Below are positions 12,388 through 23,626 of a DNA stretch of 64,000 bases, in pieces. Position 1 is the first letter of the stretch; each line of letters begins with the position of its first letter. The notes beneath the pieces are model-generated. The model was not told the DNA's origin and did not search any database. It was given only the letters and a program-made list of their open reading frames with translations. The stretch covers positions 334,501-398,500 of the forward strand of contig JAYKKM010000501.1 in assembly GCA_035772405.1 (NCBI GenBank). The letters run 5' to 3'. This DNA comes from Chrysogorgia sp. JL179-B06 (lineage: Eukaryota > Cnidaria > Anthozoa > Scleralcyonacea > Chrysogorgiidae). The position numbers and the translations under genes are program-made.

Positions 12388-13668
12388 CTAATTAATCTTG
12401 ATACTTGACACTACATTTGTTTGCTTGTTGTATGTTATTGCCATTTTATCCAAAAGCAGAAGTTTCTCTGCAACACTTTGACTATCTAATGATTTCAAGT
12501 GTTCTGTTTCAACCACTTCTTCCAAAGCTTTACTGAACAATGTCAGGGGTAGATTCTCTTTCGTTTCTGGATGCACCACAATCACCCTAGCACACATCTT
12601 CACTATGCATTTGGAGGCTCTCATACTGTAACCACATTGGTCACAATGAATAATTGGCTTGCTTGATGATTGGATAATTCTTTTTGAACATTTTGGATTG
12701 TTGCACTCTTTAAATATGTCGATCGACTGCACAACATCGATGTTTTCCACTTCTATCATACATTCAACGGCTGACTGCAACTTTTTTTCAATCTCCTCTT
12801 GGTCAATGTTAACTTTCGATAAACTGGATTCACCTTGTTCAGATAGAGTGATACTAGATTGTTTCACAGTCCCAACATACTTTTCATCGTTCCAGATTCC
12901 AACTCGCACAGGTGATATTATATACACTTTTCCTTCTTGAACTTCGTTGATGTTGTCTTCCCATATTTGCAATTGGATAGTACCACTGCAGTCAGCAAAC
13001 ACGCCTTTTTGCAGACTCATCATATTCCGGCCAACCTTCGTCACTGCTGACAACTTTACCAGTTTACCATGCACTGTAACCAAATCAGATATGCTTGTAT
13101 CCTCAATTATTGTCTTTACAGACGTAAACTCTTGCCCTTTTTCTTTGTACTGGAAGGAATATTCTGCTTGATTTGGAACAGTGATAGCGGTCATTTCGTT
13201 GATAATGAGCTTTGAGCGATCTTGTGTCCTCGTAAAACGGCCGACTTTAACGGGCGTATGACTGTCCATGCTAGTCATCAATAGGGCCCTCTTCGCCTTA
13301 TAATAACAGACAACATTTTGATACTCTTCTTCATCTGTTTGAAGAGTGAGAGTAGAGTAATCCAAAGTGTCCCGTTTATTCCTTTTCAATGGCGACACTT
13401 CATGGACGTATGCAATTATACTTGAAGCATCCTTGATGTTTGAATCTGGTTGCTTCACCTGAGAGCATTCAAACTGAGATGGTGGATCGTACGTTGACTT
13501 AGCTCCGTCATTGCCACACGTAGTTAATTGGTGACCTTTTTTCTCAACTTTTTTCCCTTTACGCGACGACATACTTTTTTCTCGTAAAAAGTCAGTCTTG
13601 GTCAGTTTGCAAACTGTTGGGGAGGGCATAAACTTCAATTGAGTCAACCCCCCTATAGCGAGTGACAA
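12388..13668 (-). CDS. RPA-like single-strand DNA-binding protein of the Helitron
   Basis: This is an intact 426-codon frame. The basic N-terminus (SSRKGKKVEKKGHQ) is followed by an OB-fold-like region around residues 180-270 with VTVHGKLVKLS, VFADCSGTIQLQIWEDNI and GKVYIISPVRVG, as in RPA70 DNA-binding domains. A zinc-finger-like C-x4-C...C-x2-C (CNNPKCSKR, HCDQCGYSM) lies near residue 320, then a C-terminal OB-like segment. RPA-like proteins accompany Rep-helicases in many Helitrons and are thought to bind the displaced strand. The most natural start may be the internal MSSRKGKK and not the first Met. It is read divergently from the Rep region, 82 bp apart. It is notably the only unbroken gene of the element. 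Confidence 0.85.
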   Translation of the reverse strand: MSLAIGGLTQLKFMPSPTVCKLTKTDFLREKSMSSRKGKKVEKKGHQLTTCGNDGAKSTYDPPSQFECSQVKQPDSNIKDASSIIAYVHEVSPLKRNKRDTLDYSTLTLQTDEEEYQNVVCYYKAKRALLMTSMDSHTPVKVGRFTRTQDRSKLIINEMTAITVPNQAEYSFQYKEKGQEFTSVKTIIEDTSISDLVTVHGKLVKLSAVTKVGRNMMSLQKGVFADCSGTIQLQIWEDNINEVQEGKVYIISPVRVGIWNDEKYVGTVKQSSITLSEQGESSLSKVNIDQEEIEKKLQSAVECMIEVENIDVVQSIDIFKECNNPKCSKRIIQSSSKPIIHCDQCGYSMRASKCIVKMCARVIVVHPETKENLPLTLFSKALEEVVETEHLKSLDSQSVAEKLLLLDKMAITYNKQTNVVSSIKIN

Positions 13669-13750
13669 CGCGCGTTACATTTATTTGGAGTTTTGGACAT
13701 TTATTTGAGTCAATACTCAATTTGTCATCGCTCATCAGGCTCGTTCAACT
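13669..13750. promoter_or_regulatory. Divergent intergenic region of the Helitron
   Basis: These 82 bp separate the start codons of the RPA-like gene (minus) and the polyprotein frame (plus). A shared or bidirectional promoter is inferred from this geometry only. TTTATATTTATA at about 13759-13770 is TATA-like but already lies within the first plus-strand frame. Confidence 0.3.
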
Positions 13751-14575
13751 GTGGTTCGTTTTTATATTTATACCAGTGATCAAATATCTTATATGGCTAG
13801 CTTTTGCACTACGTTGCATAAACTCAATCCCTTGACTCGCCAGGGAGCTCCAAGTCGAAGTGAAAGGCGATTAGATAGCCAGCGTGCTCTCGATACAATC
13901 TTGACTCGTCAGATTAGCATTTCAGATGCAAAAGACGAGGAGATATCAGCGTATATCGCCACGGACCAAATTCACGGGTCTACCACAACGGTGCAAAATT
14001 GTGAATTCAATAATATATCAAATACAAATCAAAATCTATCAAATACCTATCAAATGCAAAATCTATCAAATATCTATGAAACAAATGAACTTGATAAAGT
14101 AAATGTTTTACCAAAACGTTGCCAGTTATCTGTAAAATTTATTGCTGATATTGACCCAAAGATTCTCGCAACAAAAGAATGTAGATCTCGTTACGACAAG
14201 TTTATTGGAGTAAGACACAATTACCGCCATGTTGGATATAGACGTGATCGAGAGCCTAGCAGAATTCCAGTTAAGAAACTATCTCGCCTTTTGAAAAAAC
14301 CCAGAAAATTACGTAAACTGGTTCGAAAGCACATTAAAAAAAATGTACCCAAGTCTTCCCGAATTCATCGCTTAGTTTATGCATTTAGCCATGAACGTAA
14401 AAGGCTGCTGAGTGATCAAGTAAGCTATTTTCAACAAGTTGTAACAAAACCGAAATGTCTACAAGAAGGTTCAAGACGACGTAGGAAACAAACAGCTTCC
14501 TCAAAAACTGCTGTATTTCTTTTTAAAAATTGTAAAGAGGTGCAAGTCATCTACAAAACCATTAGATCCAAATAA
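13751..14575 (+). pseudogene. Helitron N-terminal basic protein, frameshifted into the 2A region
   Basis: A 274-codon frame encodes an Asn/Gln-rich middle (about residues 80-115) and a strongly basic C-terminal half (KKLSRLLKKPRKLRKLVRKH, SRRRRKQTASS). It looks nucleic-acid binding, but I know no function for it. The likely start is one of the early Met codons; the second, MASFCTTLHKL (13793), is also plausible. The frame should continue into the 2A motif: near 14535 the other frame reads RCKSSTKPLDPNNSEAA and runs through to the 2A at 14643. A single-base shift has therefore separated this part from the rest of the polyprotein. Confidence 0.55.
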
Positions 14576-14618
14576 TTCAGAAGCAGCTACGCCTATTTAC
14601 AAGAATTTAAACCACAGA

Positions 14619-16201
14619 ATGAATTGCTGCAAGTATAACCTTGACATTGAAAAAAATCCTGGTCCTACTTTTATTGACTCTAGTAAAACTATTTGTGCAC
14701 CTTACAGTCAAGGTAATGTTGATGTATTTGGTTCAAGTGCAGGGCGGCAATGTGTAGCTATGAGTTTATGTGCTTTGATATATAACTACAGTAACAAATC
14801 AATAACAGACTCAGGAGACTTGATTCAAATTATGAATATTGGTAATGAATTATATTGTGCATTATCAAGATTATCAAGGCAGTCTTACTTATTGCTAACA
14901 GAATTACCCACAATGGTTACAGTGCTAAACACAAATTATCATCTTGAGTTTAGTGAAAGTTACACTAGTAATCTCTATGCAGCTACTTTAAATGAAAATA
15001 TCCCATATGTCATGCCCTTGGATAGTGCTTTTCAAAGTTTGGTACAAGAAAGTTATAATTCCTTTCTGTTAACCATCGGATGTAATACTGTATCTATTTA
15101 TAGTATGCCAAATGGTTACTAAAAATATTTGATTCTCATGCAAAAGACAAATTTGGTATTGCCCATCCTTGTGGATCATGTGTGTTGTTGGAAGTAAATT
15201 CAATTCATAATTTAGTAGAATATTTTAAAAGTTTATACAAACCTGATGTTTTATTTGAGCTTAAAGGCATTAAAATTACTGTTGCACAATTCACACAAAA
15301 TACAACATTGCATACCAGCACATGTGAATCAAGTTTAAGTTGCTGTTCATCAACATGTGGTAATGACACATTTAATGACAATTTTAATTATGGAGAATGT
15401 TCTGCAATATGCTTCTATTCTATCTGCTTTTCTACTATTACAGCATGTAGATACTGGAGTGATATGTCTTTAAGTGCTGTTGCAGAGCATGGCATGTTGC
15501 TTAACCAGGAAGCCTTGAATGATGGAAAAAAGTTTACGTGTGATTCTTTACCACAAACTGTAAGTATATACAGTACAAATATTGATATAGTATTTAGTTC
15601 AAGACACCAGGGCACATTGTCTTCTACCTCTGTTTCTAGTAAACAAGTCCTTGAGAAGTTAATTTTAGACAACACTACAGAAAATACAGGATTTTTGCTG
15701 TCGCTTTCAAACTATCGCTTTCAAAAATTGTTGGCATGCAATGAAAGGCAAACAATCAGTTTATTTGAAAAATTTACTGATTCTGATTCTGTTATTAATA
15801 AATTTTGCAATATTATCACACACAAACTTAAATGTGAGGAAATAGAATACAACATTCAATTCTTGTCATGTTCATGTGATCAATTAACAAAATCAGAAAG
15901 GCAAAAGATCATTAGAAAGCATAAATGTACCACACAAAAAAGGTTACTTGCTGATAAAAATAGAGAGAACTATGCAAATTTGGAACCTGCTGAGAAAAAA
16001 ATTAGGTCAGAGAAAGCTGCTTTAATCTACAAAAATATGGATCCTATGAAAAAGGAAGGTCTAGTTGAAACAAATGCAAAAATATATAAATCAATGGGAC
16101 CAGAACAAAAAGAGGCACATCTTAAGAAAAAAAGAGCAGACATGAAACATAAATACCAAATTACGGATCCACTTAAAAAAGCAAAGCTACTTCAAAAATG
16201 A
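14619..16201 (+). pseudogene. Helitron cysteine-protease-like region (OTU/papain-type)
   Basis: After the 2A motif the protein reads SAGRQCVAMSLCALIYNY, a candidate nucleophile Cys in a Q-C-x-A-x-S context, then IMNIGNELYCALSRLSRQ and YLLLTELPTMV. A frameshift near 15116 leads to KIFDSHAKDKFGIAHPCGSC, giving a candidate His, then VLLEVNSIHNLVEYFKSLY. Comparable domains are common in Helitrons with endonuclease and are usually described as OTU-like or other cysteine proteases. The C-terminal part carries repeated Lys-rich segments: NYANLEPAEKKIRSEK, IYKNMDPMKKEGLVE and IYKSMGPEQKEAHLKK form a repeat of about 24 residues. It ends at an in-frame TGA (16199-16201), beyond which the same frame continues into the Rep. 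The protease role is inferred; the family pattern is clear. Confidence 0.65.
14643..14666 (+). promoter_or_regulatory. 2A ribosome-skipping motif (DIEKNPGP)
   Basis: Codons 14643-14666 read D-I-E-K-N-P-G-P, a full match to the D-x-E-x-N-P-G-P consensus for co-translational skipping between Gly and Pro. The upstream residues are NCCKYNL. It lies between the basic N-terminal protein and the protease-like region, where a cleavage point in a polyprotein would be expected. It is in frame with the downstream protease-like reading. Confidence 0.8.
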
Positions 16202-18425
16202 AAAAAGGCAGGTCAAAGAGCTAGAGCAACAAAGAACAACCCTTCATGCAATGATTTGGATGATTATATATCCACGTTTAAATATAAAATTAAAGAAGGC
16301 CCTTATTATATATGTTCTGTATGCAACCGATTGCTCTACAGAAAATCAATCATGCTGTTACATAAAAATAAATACATCAATGCCAATGAAACTCTCTTCA
16401 CTGATATAAAGTCATTTGATGAGAAAGAATACATTTGTAAAACCTGCCATTCAAAGGTATCTAAAGGCAAAATTCCATGCCAGGCAATATGTAATAACAT
16501 GTATGTTGATAAAATACCAGGTGAACTTGCATCTTTAGAAAAACTTGAACAAATTCTTATTGCCCAGCGAATAGTTTTTGAAAAGATCATTGTAATGCCA
16601 AAAGGACAGCAAAGAAAAGTCAAGGGAGCAATATGTAATGTACCTGTTGAATGTGATGACACATGTAAGATTTTACCACGGCCACCAGAAAGATCAGGTA
16701 TTATAATGTTGAAACTTAAACGAAAACTTGAATTTAGAGGTCATGTATATTTTCAAGCAGTGCGTCCTCAGTTCATTCTTGATGCCCTTAACTGGCTCAA
16801 GGTAAACAATCCATTGTATAATAATATTACAATTGATATTCAAAATATCAGTGCAAAACTTACCAGTTTAGAACAAGATGACAGTACTTCAGGTATATAT
16901 TATGATAAAAATGAAAAACCCTTAACAGAAAACTGCAAGCAAGACATTACCAATGATGATGATACAGAAGAACGAGATGACCCATTGAATGAATATAAAC
17001 AAGCAACTAATGAGACATGTTTGCAGTCTATATTACCAGATTATCCTGTAGTAATACAGAGTAATAAAAATTGTTCATTAGGGAATGAAGTGCACAATAT
17101 TGCACCTGGAGAAAATAAACATCCCATATCAATAATGAGACACAAACTGTGAAGAGCTTGCATTTCCAGTGTTGTTCCCAAAAGGCCGGTTTGGATACAC
17201 AGGCGATAGAATGATTAAATTGTCACCAGTAAAGTACTTCAATGCTAGACTTTTACATTATAGTGGAAGGTATGCCACTAACCCAGAATATCTTTTCTTT
17301 GCACAGTTTGTTACAGAACAAAAAAAGGTATCAGATAGTATTAATATAGCCTTAAAAAAAATACATGGTCAACCTGTAACTGCATCTCAAATAAAATCAG
17401 ATGTCAACAAATTAAAAGGTTTAATTTGTCAAGATCAGGCATATTTGTTTTTAAGACAAATTCCAGGCACACCACCCTACTGGCAAAAATTTATGTATGA
17501 AGTAGTAGCCATGGTAAAACAACTTGGGATTCCAACATGGTTTATGACGTTATCATGTGCTGATCTTAGATGGTCTGAGTTGTTTCAAATTATAGCTAGA
17601 ACACAAGGAAAAAACATGACTGAAGAACAATTTGAAGGTTTGTCTTACAATGAAAGATGTTCAATGCTAAATCTTAATCCTGTTGTTGTTGCAAAGCATT
17701 TTCAACATAGAGTTGAAACATTTTTCACTGAACTTCTCCTTAGACAAAAAAATCCAATAGGTAAAATAATCTATTATGCACTCCGCATTGAATTTCAAAT
17801 GAGAGGATCTCCTCATTTACATGCATTAATATGGACGTCTGATTGCCCCAAACTTACATCTGAAAACAAAGAAGCTTACATACAATTTATAGATAACCAT
17901 GTACAAGCCTATCTTCCAGATGGGGAAACAGAACCAGAGTTACATGAGTTAGTTAAAACTTATCAAAAGCACAATCATTCTAAAACCTGCAGAAAATATA
18001 AAAACATTAGTTGCAGATTTAATTTTGGTCAATTTTTTACCAAAAGCACAATAGTAGCAGAACCTCTTAATGATGATCTAGATAAGGGAATCAAGAGTAA
18101 TATACTTGACAGGCGAACACAGATTCTGACCTCAGTCAAACAGAAAATAGATGAAGTATTAAATCCATCCAAGCCAGATTATAATGAAACATTAAATGAT
18201 ATAGATATTTTTAAATCAGTGGGTATCACCGAGGATGAATATTATTGGGCTCTATCAATATAATCAGACTCTGATTTTGAGTTGCACCTTAAAAGGCCTG
18301 TAGACAGCTGTTTTATTAACAATTACTTTGTTGCTGGTATTAAGGGATTTGCAGCAAATGTTGACTTGCAACCTGTATTCAATCACTACAAATGCATAAC
18401 ATATGTCTGCTCATATTACTAAAGA
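16202..18425 (+). pseudogene. Helitron Rep (HUH endonuclease) domain
   Basis: The frame continues from 16202 with a Cys-rich segment (YICSVCNRLLY, YICKTCHSKV), the zinc-finger-like leader of Helitron Reps. Past a shift near 17136 it reads EELAFPVLFPKGRFGY, the start of the Helitron_like_N domain (17144 onward). The metal-binding HUH motif is RGSPHLHALIW, with His codons at 17814-17816 and 17820-17822. An in-frame TAA lies at 18261-18263. The tyrosine motif Y-x3-Y falls at about 18400-18417 (YVCSY), but a small deletion shifts the frame directly behind the second Tyr before TKDE. The HUH nuclease nicks and rejoins single strands during rolling-circle transposition. This copy cannot make it whole. 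Confidence 0.85.
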
Positions 18426-20313
18426 TGAAACTGAATGTTCTCAAGCTATTACAAATGCAGCAAAAGAAGCAAAAGCTGCTAATATGAATATTAGAGATGG
18501 CTTGAAAAAAATTGGTGCTGCTTTTCTCTCTACAAGAGAAGTTAGTTCACAAGAATGTGTCTACAGATCAATGCCTGAACTTTGGTTGAGAAAAATATTT
18601 CCAAAAACTGTTTTTGTTAGTACAGATTTTCCAGAAAAAAGGGTACGTGTGACTAAAACACAAGTGGAGCTTGATGAACTAGATGATGATAGTACTGATA
18701 TCTTTAAGTCAAATATAATTCAGCATTACAGCATTAGACCAACATCAATTCCAGTTGTTGATCAATTATGTCTGGCAGAATTTGCTGCATATTACTATAA
18801 AGATTATAAAATTGATTATAGTGAAACAAAAGATTCCCAACCTGATGTTCTAACAGATGACTTGGTTGAATTGCAAAGTACCATAAGTGATACAACACAA
18901 TGCCTTACCAAAAAAATAAAATTAATTAACACCAATGAATACATGAAATGTAGAAAAGTTAAGGCTGTATTAAGGTATCATACACCAAACAAAAGAAAAG
19001 AACCAGAATCATATTTTCACCATTTACTCATGCTCTATTATCCATGGCGTGATGAAAGTAATCTATTGGCTTCAGATCAAACATATACATCGACGTTCTA
19101 TGAATCTGATGTCCAACTTATTGTTGAGCACAATAGAGCAATATTCGAACCTGATGCAGATGCTGTTAGTGAGGCACTTGAAGTATTAAAATCTAATCAG
19201 GGCAATATTCATTCATTTGATTAAATAAATGATCAAGAAAATTCAGATTTGCAAGGCGAAATGCAAGATGACTCAGTCCCACATGAATCATTTAATAAAC
19301 AATTACCATCACATCTTGACCCCACACAATCTAATCAGCATACCACTGGAGCAATTACTTCTTACACCCGACCAACAGAGATCTCTGATGATATATTACG
19401 TGAAACTGTGAGGTCCTTGAACATGGAGCAACGTCGTGCATATGATACATTTCTTACATGGTGTAGGAATACAATGAAAAACATGAACAGCTTAAGATCT
19501 GTTGAAATAGAACCAATCTATCTTTTCTTAACTGGTGGTGGCGGTGCAGGAAAAAGTCACTTGATTAAAACAATATACCACACAGCAGTTAAAACGTTTA
19601 GACATCCTCCTATTAACCCTGAAGTACCAACAGTTCTTCTCATGGCACCAACAGGTGTTGCTGTAATAAACATTGATGGAACAACAATAAATACTGGCCT
19701 TGCTATTCCTATCACTTGTGGTGATAATGTACCTGCAATGTCAGACCAAAAGAAAACACAATTAAGACTATCATTATCTGACCTAAAGCTAATAATAATA
19801 GATGAAATTTCTATGGTTGAAAACACTACCTTACTTCATATCCATCAAAGATTAAAAGAAATATTTGGCACTACAAGTTCTCTGCTATTTGCTGGAATTA
19901 CTATTATAGTTGTAGGTGATCTATGTCAACTTCCACCAATACGTAAAAGATTTGTATTTGACAATTTCAAAAATGATTCTTATAATCTATGCCACCCATG
20001 GAGAGTCTTCAAAATGATAGAACTTGATAAAATCATGAGACAGAAAAATGACCAAGCATTTATTGAACTTCTTAACAGAATAAGAACTGCTACTCAAACA
20101 GAAGATGACATTCAGATAATCCAATCAAGATCAATAACCCCATCTGACCCTAATTATCCATCAGATGCACTTCATATCTGGGCTGAAAATGCTCCTGTTG
20201 ATAAACATAACAAGGAAAAACTAGAAGAACTTTCTGGATCCTTATTTATTCTTAAAGCTAAAGATCAATATCCAACAAATGTAAGGAAACAAGATATTGA
20301 AACAAGATATTGA
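18403..20313 (+). pseudogene. Helitron Rep C-terminus and PIF1-like helicase, first part
   Basis: The reading from 18403 continues the Rep (TKDETECSQAITNAAKEA; PELWLRKIFPKTVFVSTDFP) and then the linker to the helicase. An in-frame TAA at 19222-19224 interrupts it before 19249. The helicase part shows LNMEQRRAYDTFLTW, Walker A (GGGGAGKSH, about 19540), motif Ia (LLMAPTGVAVINI), Walker B (LIIIDEISMV, about 19800) and motif III (TIIVVGDLCQLPPI). These are the SF1B/PIF1-type motifs of Helitron helicases, which unwind DNA 5'-3' behind the Rep nick. The frame is lost at a 13-bp tandem duplication (20287-20312). Confidence 0.85.
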
Positions 20314-20315
20314 AA
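20287..20315. repeat. 13-bp tandem duplication causing a frameshift
   Basis: AAACAAGATATTG is present at 20287-20299 and again at 20300-20312. Thirteen extra bases shift the frame by one inside the helicase gene. Without one unit the upstream helicase frame would join the downstream one. Confidence 0.9.
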
Positions 20316-21532
20316 TTCTGATTAAAGAGGGTGCTAGAGTAATGCTTACAACAAATATCAGTATTCCAGACAGACTCATCAATGGACAAATGGGAACTGT
20401 CTTTAAAATTGATGGCAATCAAAATACCGAAAGACCAACTGTTCTCTATATCAAATTTGATGACCCAAATGCTGGTAAAGACTTAACTAACACTTGTGGA
20501 AGCCCTTTTGCAAGAAAAAACAAAGTAGTTCCCATTGAACCTGTATTAGCAAAGATCAAAATAAGACCAGGTAAAGCATCTTCCCCAGAAATACAGAGAG
20601 TACAATTCCCTGTTACACTTGCTTGGGCATGTACTGTACATAAAGTTCAAGGACTAACACTTGAAAAAGTTGTAATCAGTTCTGACTTAATAAAACAGAG
20701 AGCATTTAACTATGGACAAATTTATGTTGCCTTAAGCCGTGCAACTTCGTTACAAGGTCTGTATATTTTAGGACAAATTGAGAGTAAAGATGTTAAAGCA
20801 AATCCTAAAGTTCTTGAAGAATACCAAAGACTACGAAATGAATGTATGGTACCACATTTAACAACTGTACTCCAAGACAATTTCAATGTTTTAACCATAT
20901 CACTTATAAATATAAGATCTCTCAAAAAACATAGCGTTGATATTAAATTTGATTCAAGAGTTTTCAATAGTGACCTCATAGCTCTTACTGAAACCCAACT
21001 ACTACCTCAGGATTTTGACAATGAAATTTTAAATAATCTCAGTCCTTTCAAACTCCACCATCAAGACCATGATACTGATAAATATTCGAGTATGGCACTT
21101 TGCACTAGAAATACTGTAGAAATCAAACACTATGAATATTTCCCTTCACTAAATGCACTAAAATTTGATGTGGTTAATAGTCAATCCCAAGAAAAAAGAA
21201 CTTTTCTTTTGTTGTATCGAAAGCAAGCCTCCAACATCCTACAATATGTAGATTGTTTGGGATACATCATTAATAGTTATACAATTGATATGATTTTTGG
21301 TGACTTTAATATTAATGATTTGAATGACAATCAAGTTCAACCACTAAAATATTTAATGGAATCTCTCAATTACACTCAGATTGTAACAAAACCTACGTTT
21401 ATATCTTCTGGTAGCTTATTAGACCATGTGTATGTTAGATCCACAGTGTTTCAAATAATTGACAATTATGTAGTCAATGTGTATTATTCTGATCATGATG
21501 CTATCAAAATCATACTACAATATTGCAACTAG
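20297..21532 (+). pseudogene. Helitron helicase C-terminus fused to EEP endonuclease
   Basis: The first part completes the PIF1-like helicase: EGARVMLTTNISIPDRLING, then motif V/VI residues TLAWACTVHKVQGLTLEKVV and GQIYVALSRATSLQGL. After about residue 210 an endonuclease/exonuclease/phosphatase (AP-like) domain starts: SLINIRSLKKHSVDIKFD (N), LIALTETQL (E), IDMIFGDFNINDLND (GDFN), SGSLLDHVYV (LDHV) and YYSDHDAI (SDH). These are the catalytic landmarks of EEP nucleases, as also found in LINEs. Helicase-EEP fusion marks the Helentron-like branch. The frame is open to TAG 21530-21532, so the lesion load here is low. It lacks its own true start because it belongs to the upstream helicase. Confidence 0.85.
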
Positions 21533-23626
21533 GGGGTATTAATTATGTCTGTCACATTAATTGAAATATTATATTATTAATTACTGGTACATTTAGTTAT
21601 ATCCGATTCTTTCTGGCAATTGTTATCAAGCAAGTTTATCTTACACCTATATTTATCAATAAGGGGTGGGCCGTTGGAAATCTTGCAGGGAGAGGGTGAC
21701 AATTCCTGTGCAAGGGAAAGTGATCAAAAAATCCTGCAGGCAATATAAAGAGAATACACTGGCAAACTGTTTACAACTTTAATAAATAACGGTTACTCCT
21801 TTATTGTCCAAAAACAAATCCTGCAGAGTTTTCATAGGATGAAATGCTTAGAACTATTTTTTACCCCTCTCCCAAAGATTTCTAATGGTCCATCCCTGAA
21901 TTAGTGCAGTTATGCTGCACTTGTACTTGGGATGATGCACCTATACTCGGTGCCTCTGTCCTGAAAAGGACTTAGAACACCTGGACAACCTGAACCATAT
22001 GGGACAACAAATTAATGTAAGTAAAAGATGTACTGAATCTCTATGTAACTGTTCTTTAATATTGCAAAGTTCCTATGCATGCATAGCTTAATTGCTTTTT
22101 ACCCACTTATTTTGTCTCTGTTTCATATTTCAGACAAAACTAAAGATCTGGTTGAATCATGAAAAGCCTCTATCAGCAATATACACATTAAGGCATCATT
22201 GCCATTGCAGGGGTAATGTACAACTGTACAGTTGAAGTTGTGAGTTACAGCACCAACCACCAATTTAATACTTTGGTATATATTAAATGACCTTATAACA
22301 TTGACATAATAATGGTATTAATGAAACAGCAAACCCAATTAACACTGGCATCTGAAGTAAAGGGCCTCTACGACCACACAGTTGGATTTGTGAGTTGGAC
22401 TAGCTATTAAACCGTCAACTACCAATTTATACATTCTATGCCTGCATTGGGACTGTATGTGACATGCTGTTGAAGTTGTGCCAGTTGGTCAAACCATCAA
22501 CCACCAATTAATTACTTAGTACTCTGCTGGAGTGTGGAGTAAAGTGCTAATCAACGCAGTCCGCATCAATCATCAATACAGTCCACAAAGTCAACAGAGA
22601 CATAACTTCACTGGCATAATTCCCATCACTAGCATATTATGGCCATTGAAAATATCATGATTACAAACTAAGTGGAATTTGAAGTCACCATTCATGCAGC
22701 CAAAGAATTACCATTATTCCAATGTCCACCAAAATAACTTTGCTTTAACCACATGCTTGAATCGATGGAATGCATTGATTGTAACATTGTCATTATCAAA
22801 TCAAGTGACTGTAGATCATGCAGCCAAAGAAATTACCGTTCTTCCAATGTCCACCAAATTAACTTTGCTTTAACCACATGCTTGAATCGATGGAATGCAT
22901 TGTGATTGTAACATTGCCATTATCAAATCAAGTGAGCTAGATCATGCAGCCAAAGATATTACCATTCTTCCAATGTCCACCAACATAACTTTGCTTTAAC
23001 CACATGCTTGAATCGACGGAGTATATTGTGATTCTCTCTTTTATAAAGAATTTTCATGTGGAGTTGTTAAAGAAGATTATAAATAGCAAAAATGGTCTGA
23101 ATATATCGAACATAAACAGTGTGACTTTAGATAAAGAATGAACATGTTCTATTGCCATGGCAATTACAAATCACATGAAATATCCAATGAAAAATTGTGA
23201 ACACCATCAAAACAATTTTGCATCTCGAGGCAAGTTTTATAAAATTAAAATTGTGAACACTACCAAAACAGTATAATATAAACAGCAACTGAAATTAACT
23301 AGAATATTTACACAAAATGTCACAATACTGTGTCATGTATTTCACTTCAGTTTAATAATTGACAGCAAAATACCATATACAGTAAATGAATTATATGTTG
23401 TCCAGATCTAGGTTCTCCATACATGTATAATGTTAATAAATAAAAAAAAAAAAAAACCTTTGTATTATAAAACCAGTGTCAAGTGGGTTTTCTAATTCCA
23501 ACTGTCTAACATGCCCATTGGGCCATATTGCATATTGCATAATTTATGCACGCCATACAGGTATGTCCCTAATTGTCCACAAATTAAGTAGCCCGAGTTA
23601 ACGCCTAGCGGGCGTCTTGTTTATTA
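21533..23626. other. Non-coding with tandem repeats; Helitron 3' flank
   Basis: There is no gene here. Degenerate repeats carrying CAACCACCAATT recur at about 22250, 22415 and 22497. A 124-126-bp tandem array lies at 22694-23037, and a poly(A) run follows at about 23442. GTAGCCCGAGT at 23588-23598 mirrors the motif at 10025. The Helitron 3' terminus should lie here but was not pinned down. Confidence 0.5.
22694..23037. repeat. Tandem repeat, 124-126-bp unit, about 2.7 copies
   Basis: Units begin ATGCAGCCAAAGA at 22694, 22818 and 22944 and share ACTTTGCTTTAACCACATGC. The third copy is truncated. Units differ by a few substitutions and small indels. Confidence 0.9.

Larger units (their letters stand above)
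12388..21532. mobile_element. Helitron, endonuclease-bearing (Helentron-like) type
   Basis: A rolling-circle transposon is defined by its genes: a minus-strand RPA-like gene (12388-13668) and divergent plus-strand coding for a protease-like region, HUH Rep, PIF1-like helicase and EEP endonuclease (13751-21532). Rep-helicase fusion with an EEP domain and an RPA-like partner is characteristic of the Helentron/Helitron2 branch. The plus-strand frame carries frameshifts near 14535, 15116, 17136, 18418 and 20300, and in-frame stops at 16199, 18261 and 19222, so the copy is inactive. Coordinates given are only the coding extent. Terminal sequences were not found with confidence; possible outer limits are the inverted ACTCGGGCTAC motifs at 10025 and 23588. 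Confidence 0.85.

Noticed and set aside
15415..15675. Minus-strand open stretches inside the Helitron and other large frames (for example 16336-16662, 19557-19826)
   Set aside because: They are shadows of the clearly coding plus-strand Rep, helicase and protease frames.
23442..23458. Poly(A) run as a retroposon or Helitron terminus
   Set aside because: No coding or repeat boundary coincides with it, and no target duplication was seen.
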